From JAEUMD01 sp036768475 (GTDB lineage Bacteria; Pseudomonadota; Alphaproteobacteria; Rhizobiales; Hyphomicrobiaceae): a stretch of DNA of 64,000 nucleotides. The notes beneath the pieces are model-generated. The model made no database searches. It was not told the origin of the DNA and saw only the letters and a list, made by a program, of their open reading frames with translations. Positions within the stretch are counted from its first letter, which is position 1, and every line of letters starts with the position of its first letter. Of this stretch, positions 34,643 through 44,106 are shown piece after piece. Made by a program: the position numbers and the translations under genes. The stretch is from NCBI GenBank assembly GCA_036768475.1, contig DAIPMW010000014.1, positions 1-64,000 on the forward strand. The letters run 5' to 3'.

Positions 34643-35899
34643 ATGTCGATAATTAAAAGGCTCTTTATTAATTTTTATCGAAATTCAGAAGGAAGCGTGG
34701 CTATAATGTTTGCAATAACGCTGCTCTTTTTGTTCGGCGCTGTCGGATTTTCGATGGATTATTCATCCTGGGTAAAAAAGGACACCGGCCTGAAATCGGC
34801 AGCCGACGCCGGCAGTCTGGCCGGCGCTCGAGAGTTGGCCAACGCAATGCTCGAACATGATGATGACAACGCTGTGAGCCGCGCAGAGGTCGCCGCTGGC
34901 CGTTATGTCGGGAAGAACGGTGGCGCACATGCGTCGCTCAAAGTGAAAGTTTCAGCGACCGAGCCAATGGGCGTTGTCGTAGAGCTCGACGAAAAGGGTC
35001 AACAATTCTTCTCGCAAGCGTTGCTTCCGGAACAGCCGACGATTTACGTACAAAGTGCTGCCAATGCTGCGCGGGTCGCGGATGCATGCGTCGTGGCACT
35101 TAATCCATCGGCCACGCCGGGGGTCGAGTACAATCTTTCTGGACAAGTTGTCGCGAATAACTGCTCCATCTGGTCCAATTCTACGACGGCGACCTCCAGC
35201 CTGGGAAAGGGATCGGGAATAGTCACCGCAGATACGAACTGCTCTGTAGGTAATGCCATTGTCAATGGCGGTCTTGCAATGGAGCCCAAGGCCAGGTCGA
35301 ATTGTCTACCCATATTGGACCCACTGGCCGATTGGTCTCCTCCGCCCACACCATGGGCATGCCAAGCATCCAACCTGGTTCTGGATAAGCCCGGAAACTA
35401 CACGCTGAAGGCCGGTAAGTATTGCGGCGGCATTACCATTAAGGGCGGGGCAAAGGTTACATTTGAACCAGGAACTTATTTTATCAAGGGTGGTTCGCTT
35501 TCCGTCGAAGGCGGCGGCGCGATTTATGGAGATGGCGTCTCCTTCGTTTTTACCGAAGGCGCGGCAGTAAATTTGGCGGGCGCATCGGTCGTGCGCTTGT
35601 CTGCTCCAACGTCGGGTCCAATGGCAGGCATGCTCCTTGCTGCAGGACGTGACGAGCCGACCACAAATTCCTTATTGCGAGGCTCCAACGAATTCACACT
35701 TGAAGGCTATATCTACTTGCCGACGCACAACCTGCGGTATTCTGGTGGTCCCAGTGGTTCGCATCCGGCGGCTTATACATCCGTCATTGCCTCTACTGTG
35801 AAATTCGATGGCAGTTCGCGGGTCGAATTCAGGAATAACGATGGCAGCGTGCCAATTCTGGGTGCGCGAGCTTTCAGCCACATCTACCTGACGAGATAA
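34643..35899 (+). CDS. TadE/TadG-like pilus-assembly domain protein
   Basis: A 418-residue protein. The N-terminal motif NSEGSVAIMFAITLLFLFGAVG followed by DYSS is the TadE/G-like membrane anchor (helix about 17-38). The rest is extracytoplasmic, with repeated glycine-bounded beta-strand patterns (KAGKYCGGITIKGGAKVTFE, KGGSLSVEGGGAIYGDG) that suggest a beta-helix. Six or more cysteines are present. GGAG precedes ATG 34643. No other tad/flp gene is nearby, so it is an orphan. Confidence 0.8.
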   Translation: MSIIKRLFINFYRNSEGSVAIMFAITLLFLFGAVGFSMDYSSWVKKDTGLKSAADAGSLAGARELANAMLEHDDDNAVSRAEVAAGRYVGKNGGAHASLKVKVSATEPMGVVVELDEKGQQFFSQALLPEQPTIYVQSAANAARVADACVVALNPSATPGVEYNLSGQVVANNCSIWSNSTTATSSLGKGSGIVTADTNCSVGNAIVNGGLAMEPKARSNCLPILDPLADWSPPPTPWACQASNLVLDKPGNYTLKAGKYCGGITIKGGAKVTFEPGTYFIKGGSLSVEGGGAIYGDGVSFVFTEGAAVNLAGASVVRLSAPTSGPMAGMLLAAGRDEPTTNSLLRGSNEFTLEGYIYLPTHNLRYSGGPSGSHPAAYTSVIASTVKFDGSSRVEFRNNDGSVPILGARAFSHIYLTR

Positions 35900-35965
35900 G
35901 TTTCGAGCAGTCTGACGGAACAAACGATTGTCCGTGCTCGCGGCTTGAAGCGCGGCAACAGAGGG

Positions 35966-35994
35966 AGCGGAACCTCCGACGTGGGGGCTCCGCT
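35966..35994 (+). terminator. Probable terminator of the TadG-like gene
   Basis: AGCGGA/TCCGCT outer stem with an inner CCTCC/GGGGG stem around GACGT, 67 bases after the stop, followed by TTTC. The stem is strong and the U-tract is short. Confidence 0.42.
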
Positions 35995-36082
35995 TTCAAA
36001 TTCGATGCTCGTCTGCAATTTGTGCGGCAGGTAGTTTGTTGGCCGTAGGCGACTTGGGCGAGGTGACACACGGCATCGCAAT

Positions 36083-36128
36083 CTCTCAACCAAAGAGATG
36101 GAGCAGATCACAACGGCCAGAATGATTC
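36083..36128 (+). repeat. Second dispersed repeat, partial copy
   Basis: The element reads CTCTCAACCAAAGAGATGG then AGCAGATCACAACGGCCAGA. It matches 60354-60397 at nearly every position over about 40 bases. It lies in the gap between the TadG-like gene and the metal-efflux operon. Confidence 0.6.
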
Positions 36129-36182
36129 GCAGCCTGCCACCGCTTCCCCTTATTCGCTGCGGTGTTGGATCGCCTCCCCGCG

Positions 36183-36449
36183 TCAGCGCTCGTTCGGCAT
36201 GTTGTCGACAGTGCGCGACCAGCATTCGGGCGATCCGTAGCTGTCCATGACGACGCGGTCACCTTCATGGCGATGGGGTTGCGACGGCGCCCAGCAGGTT
36301 CGCTTCACGCAGGGGCCTTTCGCGCAGTGCCCCCAGTCGACCTGCCGGGATTGGCCGTCGCGCCAGGGAATGATGTGTGCGCTTGCCGACCCGACCGAAG
36401 AAAGAGCGGCGAGGCAAGTGAAGCATGCGACAATGACAGTGTGCTTCAT
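36183..36449 (-). CDS. Small secreted cysteine-containing protein of the efflux operon
   Basis: An 88-residue protein. The signal peptide is cleaved near ASA-HI. The mature part has four cysteines and several Trp and His residues (WGHCAKGPCVKRTCWAP). AAAGGAG precedes ATG 36449. It is the last gene of the minus-strand metal-efflux operon, 27 bases after its neighbour, so it is probably a periplasmic accessory; metal binding is inference. Confidence 0.7.
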   Translation of the reverse strand: MKHTVIVACFTCLAALSSVGSASAHIIPWRDGQSRQVDWGHCAKGPCVKRTCWAPSQPHRHEGDRVVMDSYGSPECWSRTVDNMPNER

Positions 36450-36476
36450 GGCTTTGGCTTCTCCTTTGGGTGGTTC

Positions 36477-36917
36477 TCACTTGGTGACAAAACGAGCCTG
36501 GATCACCGCGCCGTGCGGATCCTTTCCGGTGAGCGCAATCTTGGCTCCTTTGGGCAGTGGTGCATTGAGCACGGCCGTCAACGTTGTGTCTTTGGCCTCG
36601 AGTTCGACCACGCGCGTGCCGGCGTCTGTTTGAACGACGGCCTTGAACTTCGATCCGTCGACTTTGAGTGGCTCATGGTCCTCGCTTATGTGAAATACGA
36701 GGCTCGTGTCGGAGAGCACCATCTCGACGCCGTGATGGGTGGCGGTCTCGACAAACAGCCCGCCATGCTTGGCTCCGTGATTGTCGCTTTTTTTGTGGTC
36801 ATGCGTATCGCGGTCATGGCTCTCCTCATGCCTGTGATCGCCGTCCGCGAAGGACGAGCTTGACGGACCGGTCAGCGCAAATGCGGCAATAAGTGCAACG
36901 AGAATTGTTCGGAACAT
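36477..36917 (-). CDS. His-rich periplasmic protein of the efflux operon
   Basis: A 146-residue protein. The signal peptide (cleavage about FA-DG) is followed by a His/Asp-rich stretch (about 26-52, with HRHEESHDRDTHDHKK) likely to bind metal ions, then a beta-rich domain to the end. AGGAG precedes ATG 36917. It lies between the RND pump gene and the small Cys protein with gaps of 22 and 27 bases. Likely a periplasmic metal buffer for the pump. Confidence 0.78.
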   Translation of the reverse strand: MFRTILVALIAAFALTGPSSSSFADGDHRHEESHDRDTHDHKKSDNHGAKHGGLFVETATHHGVEMVLSDTSLVFHISEDHEPLKVDGSKFKAVVQTDAGTRVVELEAKDTTLTAVLNAPLPKGAKIALTGKDPHGAVIQARFVTK

Positions 36918-36939
36918 GCAGGTTCTCCTGTGGTGAAGA

Positions 36940-39900
36940 TCAGTAGGATTCGATTGGTGTCGCCGCGGTATGGGGAGCGACATCGTGCTCCGCGATGAGG
37001 CGTTCCAGCGGCTTGCGGCCAAACCAGAGAAACAGCAGCGGTGTCAGCACCGCATCGATCACGGTCGCCGAAATGAGGCCGCCGAAGATCGTGACCGCGA
37101 GCGGATGCAGGATCTCGCGCCCCGGCTCGTCGGCCGCGATCATCAAGGGTACGAGCGCAAGCCCGGCGGAAAGGGCTGTCATCAGGACTGGTGTCAGCCG
37201 CTCCAGTGAGCCACGCACGACAAGAGCGCGGCCAAACGTTTCGCCCTCATAGAGCGCAAGGTTGATGTAATGACTGATCTTGAGGATGCCGTTGCGCGCG
37301 GTGATGCCGGCGAGTGTGATGAAACCGATGAGGCTTGCGACCGAGAAGGGAAGTTGCCATAGCCATAGCGCGGCGACGCTGCCGATGAGGCCGAGTGGAA
37401 TCGAGGTCAGCACGATGCCTGCCAGGATCGCCGAGTGATAGCGGCTGTAGAGCACCAGAAAGATCATGGCGAGCGAGATCAGCGATAAGAGCAGAATCGT
37501 ACGCGTCGCTTCCTCCTGCGCTTGGAATTGACCTTCGAGGCGTATGACATAGCTCGGCGGCATGTCGGCCTCATCGATGATGCGGCGGATATCGGCAACG
37601 ATCGCTGCCATGTCGCGCTGGCCGTCACCGTTGGCCGAAACGACAATGCGGCGCTGCTGGTTCTCTCGCAGGATCTGGTTTGGTCCCTCAGCTTCTTCGA
37701 TCTTGGCCAGCCGGTTCAAAGGGACATACCCCTTGGGCGTGGGAACAAGCGCTTGGCCGAGCCCGCTTGTCGAGCGGTCCTGGTCGTCGAGCCGCATGAC
37801 GACATCAAAACGCCGGTTACCCTCGACGATTTGTGAAACGGTGCGGCCGTTGGTCAGATTGGCAAGCGTCTCCGTCAGTTCCGGCGGCTTCACACCATAA
37901 AGGGCCGAGCGCTCATAATCGGGAACGACCTGGAGCTGCGGGATCAGTACCTGCTTCTCGGTCTGCAGGTCGACAAGGCCGGGCACGCCTTGCAAACGCG
38001 CCTGCATGGCAGCGGCCAGTGTGCGCAGCCGGTCGAGATCGTCACCGAAGATCTTGACGGCGATCTGCGCACGCACACCCGAGAGCATGTGATCGAGGCG
38101 ATGGCTGATCGGCTGGCCGATGGCGATCGACGCCGGCAGGACAAGCAAGGCTTGGCGGATGTCGGCATAGACTTCCTCGCGGCTGCGATCGGAGTGGGCC
38201 AAGTCGACATCGACTTCGGTGACGTGAACGCCCTCGGCATGCTCGTCGAGTTCGGCGCGGCCGGTGCGCCGGCCAACACTCTTCACTTCCGGCACATTCA
38301 TCACCAGTCGTTCGGCAAGCGTGCCCAACCGGTCAGCCTCGGCAAGAGAAATGCCGGGGTTGTAAACAACCATGACGAGTGCTGTTCCTTCATTGAAGGC
38401 CGGGAGGAACGAGCGGGGAAGTTGCGTTGCCAGCACGCCTGCCGCGATGACGGCCGTGACAATTCCTGCAACGACCAGGCGCGGATAGGCGAAGGTGAGC
38501 GCAAGCAGCGCGCGGTTGCCGCGCTTGAGAATACGGACGAGTCGCGTGTCGTGTGCCGCGCCGTCGGGTGTGCGCAAGAGGAAATGGCACAGAACCGGTG
38601 TCAGCGTGATCGACGTAACCAGGCTCGCCATGATCGAGACGATGTAGGCGATACCGAGCGGCCGGAACAGCTGACCCTCAAGACCTTGCATGGCGAAGAG
38701 CGGTACGAACACCAGAACGACGATTGCGGTCGCGTAGACGATCGAGGAGCGCACCTCGTGGCTTGCGTTCAAAACAACCGTCAATCTCGGCTGCGGATGG
38801 GCTGATGCGGCGTTGAGCTTCAGACGCCGCAATACGTTTTCGACGCCCACGACCGCGTCATCGACCAATTCGCCGATGGCAATCGCGATGCCGCCCAATG
38901 TCATGGTGTTGATCGACAGGCCGAACGCGTAGAACACGAGGATGGTGATGAAGATCGACATTGGAATGGCGGTCAAGGAAATGAACGTCGCGCGCCAGTC
39001 CAGCAGGAAGAGAATAAGGATGAAGGTGACGACGACGGCGGCCTCGATCAACACCTTCTTCACGTTCGCGATCGATGTCTCGATGAACGTCGCCTGCCGG
39101 AACTGTACGTGATTGGCTGTGACGCCTTCGGGCATCGTGCGCTGGATCTTTTCGAGTTCAGCCTCGATTGCTTTGGTGACGGAAACGGTGTCGGCTTGCG
39201 GCTGTTTCTGCACACCAATGATGACGGCCTCATCGCCTTGATAACCCGCATCGCCGCGCTTCACGCGCGGTGCAAACGAGACGGCCGCGACCTGGCGCAG
39301 GAGGATGGGTTGATTGTCCCTGACCGTTACGACGAGGTTCTCCAGATCCGTGAGACGTGTCGTGCGCCCGATGTTGCGAATGAGGTATTCGCGCGCATGC
39401 TGGTCTATGAAACCGCCGCCGGCGTTCGTGCCGAAGCCGCGCAGCGTCTCTTCGATCATGCCCGGAGTGATTTCGAGCCGCTGCATGGCAATGAGATCGG
39501 GGCTGACACGGTACTGGCGGACCTCTCCGCCGATCGGGATGACCTGCGCCACGCCGGTAATGGTCAGTAGCTGCGGCCGCATCACGAAATCGGCAATCTC
39601 GCGCAACTCCATAGGCGACACGGTCTTGCCGGTTATGGCGATCAGCATGATCTCGCCCATCACCGATGAAATAGGTCCCATCTGCGGCTGTACGCCTTGC
39701 GGGAGTTGGGCAGCGACAGTTGCCAGCCGTTCGACAACGAGCTGCCGGTTGCGGTAAATGTCCGTTCCCCAGTCAAACTCGACGTAGACGATGGACAGCC
39801 CCACGCTGGATACCGACCGAAGCCGGATGACGCCCGGCATGCCGTTGAGCGCTGTCTCGAGCGGGTAAGTGACGAGCTGCTCGACTTCCTGGGGCGCATA

Positions 39901-40065
39901 ACCCTCAGCCTCGGTGAGAAGCGTCACCGTCGGCCGGTTGAGGTCGGGGAACACGTCGACCGGTAACCGCGGCAGAATGTAGGTCCCGTAGGCCGCGAGC
40001 AGCAGGGAAGCGACGATGACGAACATGCGCTGATTGAGGCTCAGCGCCACGAGTGCTTTGAACAT
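36940..40065 (-). CDS. Heavy-metal efflux RND permease (CzcA/CusA family)
   Basis: Inner-membrane proton-driven pump of 1041 residues, the usual family length, with twelve helices and two large periplasmic loops. The helix-4 proton-relay region reads GGIAIAIGELVDDAVVGVEN, with two adjacent acids where CzcA has the VDGAVV motif. An N-terminal PVDVFPDLNRPTVTL is typical of the heavy-metal group. It follows the adaptor gene by 12 bases. The His-rich partners favour zinc, cobalt or nickel over copper, but the substrate is not provable here. Confidence 0.94.
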   Translation of the reverse strand: MFKALVALSLNQRMFVIVASLLLAAYGTYILPRLPVDVFPDLNRPTVTLLTEAEGYAPQEVEQLVTYPLETALNGMPGVIRLRSVSSVGLSIVYVEFDWGTDIYRNRQLVVERLATVAAQLPQGVQPQMGPISSVMGEIMLIAITGKTVSPMELREIADFVMRPQLLTITGVAQVIPIGGEVRQYRVSPDLIAMQRLEITPGMIEETLRGFGTNAGGGFIDQHAREYLIRNIGRTTRLTDLENLVVTVRDNQPILLRQVAAVSFAPRVKRGDAGYQGDEAVIIGVQKQPQADTVSVTKAIEAELEKIQRTMPEGVTANHVQFRQATFIETSIANVKKVLIEAAVVVTFILILFLLDWRATFISLTAIPMSIFITILVFYAFGLSINTMTLGGIAIAIGELVDDAVVGVENVLRRLKLNAASAHPQPRLTVVLNASHEVRSSIVYATAIVVLVFVPLFAMQGLEGQLFRPLGIAYIVSIMASLVTSITLTPVLCHFLLRTPDGAAHDTRLVRILKRGNRALLALTFAYPRLVVAGIVTAVIAAGVLATQLPRSFLPAFNEGTALVMVVYNPGISLAEADRLGTLAERLVMNVPEVKSVGRRTGRAELDEHAEGVHVTEVDVDLAHSDRSREEVYADIRQALLVLPASIAIGQPISHRLDHMLSGVRAQIAVKIFGDDLDRLRTLAAAMQARLQGVPGLVDLQTEKQVLIPQLQVVPDYERSALYGVKPPELTETLANLTNGRTVSQIVEGNRRFDVVMRLDDQDRSTSGLGQALVPTPKGYVPLNRLAKIEEAEGPNQILRENQQRRIVVSANGDGQRDMAAIVADIRRIIDEADMPPSYVIRLEGQFQAQEEATRTILLLSLISLAMIFLVLYSRYHSAILAGIVLTSIPLGLIGSVAALWLWQLPFSVASLIGFITLAGITARNGILKISHYINLALYEGETFGRALVVRGSLERLTPVLMTALSAGLALVPLMIAADEPGREILHPLAVTIFGGLISATVIDAVLTPLLFLWFGRKPLERLIAEHDVAPHTAATPIESY

Positions 40066-40077
40066 CTCTCTGTCCCC

Positions 40078-41853
40078 TCAGCGGATCTGGTTCACGAGAG
40101 GGGCGCCCTCGACGATGATCTGCTCGCCGGGCTTGAGGCCTGCTGTTGCAATGACGCGCTCACCGTCGAGATCCGTCGTTCGAATGGCCACGGGCATGTA
40201 GCGCTCAGGCTCGAGCCGCTTGAACGCTACGGTCTGACCGTTCGGCGCCTGTGCAATGGCGCTGCGCGGCAGGATGAGGCCCGTCACGGGCTCGCCCTTC
40301 TCGATCAGCACTTTGACCGGGCTGCCGATGTTGAGTGCATCGCTTGGGGTTTCGAGGCGAAAGTGCAGCACGGTGGCCTGCTGCTGCAGTGCGCGGCTGC
40401 GGCCGACATATGCGAGCGCAAAAAGCTCTCCATCCGATGTACGGGCGCGGGCCTTGGTGCCGGTTGGATCGATGCGTGGATCAAAGGAGATGGCCTCGAC
40501 CCACAGGCTGGCGGGGTCGAGTATGTTAAACAGAGTGTCACTTGTCGTGACGACCTGCCCCGCAACGACGCGCACCTCGGCAATGATGCCATCGACAGGT
40601 GCTACAAGAGCCTCGGGCTCGCTTCGCGATTTCGCGAGCTGTTGGCGGCGCGCGTCGAGACCTGCGCGTTCGATTTCCAGATCTTCAAGACTGGCAGCGT
40701 TGACGACTCCCTTGTCGACGAGACGCATCTGGCGCGCGATGCGCGCATCGAGCACAGCAATGCGCTGCGCGAGATCACCGGCCGTCTGGCGCACGTCAGA
40801 GGCATCGATTGGTGCGAAAGCAGGTTCCACATAGGCGAGAACCTGCCCTTTCTTCACCGGTTGCCCCAAAATCGGCAACCCTTCGCCCACGACCTGGATA
40901 CGTCCGCCGATTGTGCTCTGGACGCGACCAGAGCGGTTCGGATCGGCAATCACGCGGCCGATCAGTCGGTCGGCGCTGCGGGCCGTCTCGGTAGCCAGAA
41001 TGCGCGTGCGGATCGCGAGCAGCCGCTGCGTGGGTTTGGGCAAGAACAGCTCACCGTCCGGCAGGCGTCGGGGAGCATCGCCGAAAGCTGCCGAGCCGCC
41101 CCCTTCACCGTGATCGTGCCCAGGTCCCGCCCAGGCCGCGCCCGCGCCGAGAACGGCGACAAGCCCCACGATCCCGATCATAAGGCCCGCGCGACCGCGC
41201 ACGAGAGCGCCGATCAAGATGCCGAAGGCCAAACCAATCCCTGCCATGAGGGGTGCGTTATCGAAAATTCTTGCGGCTGATGCGGGATCAAGACCAGCCT
41301 TGCGAGCCATCTCGCCCATCGGTCCGGACACCGCCGGACGCTTCTGCCCGTCTCCATTTGCCTCTGGGCGCTTGTCGTTCTGATGGTGGTCGGCATGATC
41401 GTGGTCGAAAGAGACGCCGCTTGCCGTGTCGTGTCCGTTGGTGCCCTTGAGCGTCCCAATCAACAGATCGCTGCGGCCGTCATGCTCGATCGTCGCGATC
41501 ACCTCTTTATCGCCGTGCTTGGCGAGGATCGGTGAAACAAAAAGATATGTGCCGTCAGGCTGCGCCTCGGCAAGACGTGTGTCTCCATCGATGCTCAACT
41601 CGATCTTGGCATCCGTAATGGGCGTCGTATCGGCCAACCGGTCCAGGTAGATGGCGAGCTTGCCATTCTTGAGGATGCCGACGAGTTCGTAGGCTTCGGA
41701 AACGGCTACGATCCTCGGGCTCGCCGGACTGGTGGCCGCAGCGGGTTCCGGGCCGTGGTCGTGGCCGGGGCCAGCGACAGCGGACGTTGGGAGGGTGGCC
41801 AAGATAGCCAGCATAAGCGCCCCGGCAAGCCGGGCGCGGTGGGAATAGAGCAT
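40078..41853 (-). CDS. RND efflux periplasmic adaptor with extra N-terminal domain
   Basis: A 591-residue protein. The signal peptide is followed by a His motif (GPGHDHGPEP) and a beta-rich domain (about 50-130). A His-rich linker (DHDHADHHQND), a helix (about 205-225) and a second signal-like segment ending AWA-GPGHDHGEGG (about 226-255) follow. A full CzcB/CusB-type adaptor completes it, with lipoyl, hairpin and barrel parts. It looks like two secreted proteins fused. It connects the RND pump to an outer-membrane channel, which is not encoded here. Confidence 0.92.
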   Translation of the reverse strand: MLYSHRARLAGALMLAILATLPTSAVAGPGHDHGPEPAAATSPASPRIVAVSEAYELVGILKNGKLAIYLDRLADTTPITDAKIELSIDGDTRLAEAQPDGTYLFVSPILAKHGDKEVIATIEHDGRSDLLIGTLKGTNGHDTASGVSFDHDHADHHQNDKRPEANGDGQKRPAVSGPMGEMARKAGLDPASAARIFDNAPLMAGIGLAFGILIGALVRGRAGLMIGIVGLVAVLGAGAAWAGPGHDHGEGGGSAAFGDAPRRLPDGELFLPKPTQRLLAIRTRILATETARSADRLIGRVIADPNRSGRVQSTIGGRIQVVGEGLPILGQPVKKGQVLAYVEPAFAPIDASDVRQTAGDLAQRIAVLDARIARQMRLVDKGVVNAASLEDLEIERAGLDARRQQLAKSRSEPEALVAPVDGIIAEVRVVAGQVVTTSDTLFNILDPASLWVEAISFDPRIDPTGTKARARTSDGELFALAYVGRSRALQQQATVLHFRLETPSDALNIGSPVKVLIEKGEPVTGLILPRSAIAQAPNGQTVAFKRLEPERYMPVAIRTTDLDGERVIATAGLKPGEQIIVEGAPLVNQIR

Positions 41854-41917
41854 GTGCGGAGTCCTCTAACGACGGCAAGGCGCCGGAACTCGGCGAGTTC
41901 CGGCGTGCGAAGGAGCG

Positions 41918-42343
41918 TCAGAGGATTGCTATTGGAGGCCTGTCGAAGGACGGCGAGGGCAGCCCTGTAAGCTGCTTGTCAAGGCCATTGAGATGCCGAA
42001 TTCGAACGAGGGCGGCCAAGCCCGAGCCAAGTCCTTTCGGCAGGACCAGCGCGAAGCAGGAATGCGAATGCTCACACGAGGACTTGGCTGGATGCTCTCC
42101 TTTGGAGCCGTTGTCCGTCCGCACGTTTTCATGCTTCTGGCGGTCCGGGTCGACGTCGACGATCGCATGATCGGAAGCGGCGGCGAGTGCTTCGCTCTCG
42201 TGGTGATGCACGGCATGGACGGCATGGGCGGTATGGGTATGCACCTCGACCACGAACGCCGAGAAAATCGACACGCAAAGCAAGGCCAGCACCGAACGGC
42301 GCAGCGCGCGTCCTCTCAGCGCTTTCCACCAGCGATCGACCAT
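41918..42343 (-). CDS. His-rich single-helix protein, first gene of the efflux operon
   Basis: A 141-residue protein with one membrane helix (about 18-36) and a periplasmic segment rich in His (HTHTAHAVHAVHHHESEA). It also has a Cys-His cluster (SSCEHSHSCF) and a tail ending PPIAIL. The layout resembles the DUF2946-type small proteins of metal-resistance loci; I am not certain of the family. GGAG lies 11 bases before ATG 42343. It precedes the adaptor gene by 64 bases. Confidence 0.7.
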   Translation of the reverse strand: MVDRWWKALRGRALRRSVLALLCVSIFSAFVVEVHTHTAHAVHAVHHHESEALAAASDHAIVDVDPDRQKHENVRTDNGSKGEHPAKSSCEHSHSCFALVLPKGLGSGLAALVRIRHLNGLDKQLTGLPSPSFDRPPIAIL

Positions 42344-42652
42344 CTTAACGTTGTCTCCAGCTCGACTGAGGGTAATCAACCCTGCTTCGCCAGGAAATGC
42401 AAGTCTACACGGAGGATTGTGCAATTCGTGTGGCAGCAGATGCGCTGTTCAGTTGCGATCATCGGTTCAGCACGCATTTTGCGGCACAGCTACGACCCAA
42501 GTCAGACAAAAGAACCCATCATGTATGCAACACCTGAGACGAAGGAGCGACATTCTCCTGGATCAGGCCTCATCTAGATTCTCATGATGTCTGCAGCGTA
42601 CGCAACGTGACACCTCAGCCGCAGGCCTGCTGCGAGGTCGGGGCAGTTGGCC
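42344..42652. other. 309-base region upstream of the efflux operon
   Basis: No gene is supported. The inverted repeat AGGGT-AATCA-ACCCT at 42369-42383 lies 26 bases from the first start codon of the operon, where a regulator could bind. No metal-sensing regulator gene is adjacent. Confidence 0.4.
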
Positions 42653-43240
42653 TCAGTCCCAGGAAGCGAGTCGGGTGCGTACCTTTCTGATGAAACGCTC
42701 ACGATCCTGAGCTGTGTTTGTATCCATATTGGTCAAGGCGAGCCAATCGAGTCGACACCTTCGCGCGCACAGCCTGCGGATTCCGTGTTTGAAGAGCCGC
42801 CAGTCAGGCCACCCAACCAGCCAAAGGAACCAAAGTGGCGAGCCATAGGTTGTGATGACGGTAATTCGACGGATGTTCGTCAATAGCGGTTGCAGCACGG
42901 TCCGGCCACCGATGCGGAAAGCGACGCCGGGCAACCACACGCGATCGAACCATCCTTTCAGCATCGCCGGCGGTCCAAACCACCACGTCGGGTAAACAAG
43001 AACCAGTGCTTCGGCACGTCGCAACGAGGCGACGTGGTCAGCCGCGCTCCCGCGATGAAAGTTTTCATCGTAGTAGTGACGGCGCTCGTCAGCATCGAGC
43101 ACCGGATCGAAGCGTTCGGTGTAAAGGCAGCGCACTTCAACATCGTGGCCCGCCGATTGTAATGTCTGGCGCGTGACCTCGCACAGTGCGGCGCCAAAAC
43201 TATCGTTGCAGGGATGGCAATGGATGAGCAATACGCGCAC
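42653..43240 (-). CDS. Flavodoxin-fold NAD(P)H dehydrogenase (quinone) family protein
   Basis: A 195-residue NQO1/YwrO-like protein. The phosphate loop HCHPCNDSFGAAL lies near the N-terminus, the isoalloxazine-contacting VLVYPTWWFGPPAMLKGWFDRV is conserved, and TTYGSP follows. It probably binds FMN/FAD and reduces quinones or other electrophiles with two electrons. GTG 43240 has GGAGG seven bases upstream; a TTG two codons earlier overlaps that site. It stands alone. Confidence 0.87.
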   Translation of the reverse strand: MRVLLIHCHPCNDSFGAALCEVTRQTLQSAGHDVEVRCLYTERFDPVLDADERRHYYDENFHRGSAADHVASLRRAEALVLVYPTWWFGPPAMLKGWFDRVWLPGVAFRIGGRTVLQPLLTNIRRITVITTYGSPLWFLWLVGWPDWRLFKHGIRRLCARRCRLDWLALTNMDTNTAQDRERFIRKVRTRLASWD

Positions 43241-43526
43241 GACCAAACCTCCTGCGAGGATTTCTTGCTTGTGATGCGGCCCGGTTCGACGGCGCCCGAT
43301 TGTCAGTCGGGGAGAGTTTTCAATTCGCGGCGCAGACTATGTACGAATTTTGCCACTGTCTTCAGTCATGTTGATGTGTGTTTGAGGCAGAAACTTCATC
43401 GTCGTCTTTTGTGATGATCTGTCCCGTGTTTTGCATTGCGAAAGACCAGCCCACGACGCGTGTCACTATGCGTGCATTTGTGTAGCGAGCCAATTTTCGA
43501 ATGATGCATTGCGAAGGATTGCTTCC

Positions 43527-43799
43527 ATGTCGCTCATCCCGTCTGCCACGCCCGCCAAGTCCGATCGGCACGTCAGTGCTGTGCGCTTTCTGATGAAAGA
43601 CGGGGCGAGACCCGTCCCAATCTTGATCTGTTATACGGCACTGGAACGCTTCGGCTCGACAGCTGGATGCTGCAAAAGTTCATTCGAAACCTTCAAGCGA
43701 AATCGCAGGTTGTTCGAGCGAGTCGCGCGCGACAAGTACGATCAGGGTCATCTGGAGCGCGACGGCACGATCTTCATTCGGCCTGTGGATGTAGCGTAG
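43527..43799 (+). CDS. DUF1488-like small protein
   Basis: A 90-residue soluble protein with the pattern VRFLMKDGARPVPILICYTA, then AL then a helical FKRNRRLFERVARDKY. This resembles DUF1488-type proteins of unknown function; family assignment is moderate. GAAGGA precedes ATG 43527. The frame extends upstream to 43431 without recognisable sequence. Confidence 0.6.
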   Translation: MSLIPSATPAKSDRHVSAVRFLMKDGARPVPILICYTALERFGSTAGCCKSSFETFKRNRRLFERVARDKYDQGHLERDGTIFIRPVDVA

Positions 43800-44106
43800 C
43801 CAAATCGCAACGCTCACGCGCTGAAACAAACGCTCAGCATTTGTTACGCTGCATTGCGTTGATCACAACGCAGTTGCGAGATACCATTCGTTGCGACGTT
43901 GGGGATGCGCTTCGCGCGCATTGGCAGGAGCCGCCGGGAGCGGCGACGTCACACAGTGGTTTTTTCATTTTCACGAGAATTGAACATCAGCCGTAAAGGC
44001 TGAGAGCGCGCACGTGCCTGCGTTGCTCGTCGATGCACGTGCGAAGCGCCGCGGATTGGGGGGCTTGCAGGCAGGCTATGTCTGCGCTTCGGGGATGGAG
44101 GGGACT
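43800..44106. other. 307-base intergenic region
   Basis: No gene is seen. The inverted repeat TGCGTTG-ATCA-CAACGCA lies at 43855-43872, and a T6 run follows at 43963. The right end carries the ribosome site of the 28-residue gene. Confidence 0.4.

Noticed and set aside
43855..43872. Inverted repeat TGCGTTG/CAACGCA as a terminator for the DUF1488-like gene
   Set aside because: The stem is short, there is no adjacent U-tract, and it is 56 bases from the stop; it may be an operator or chance.
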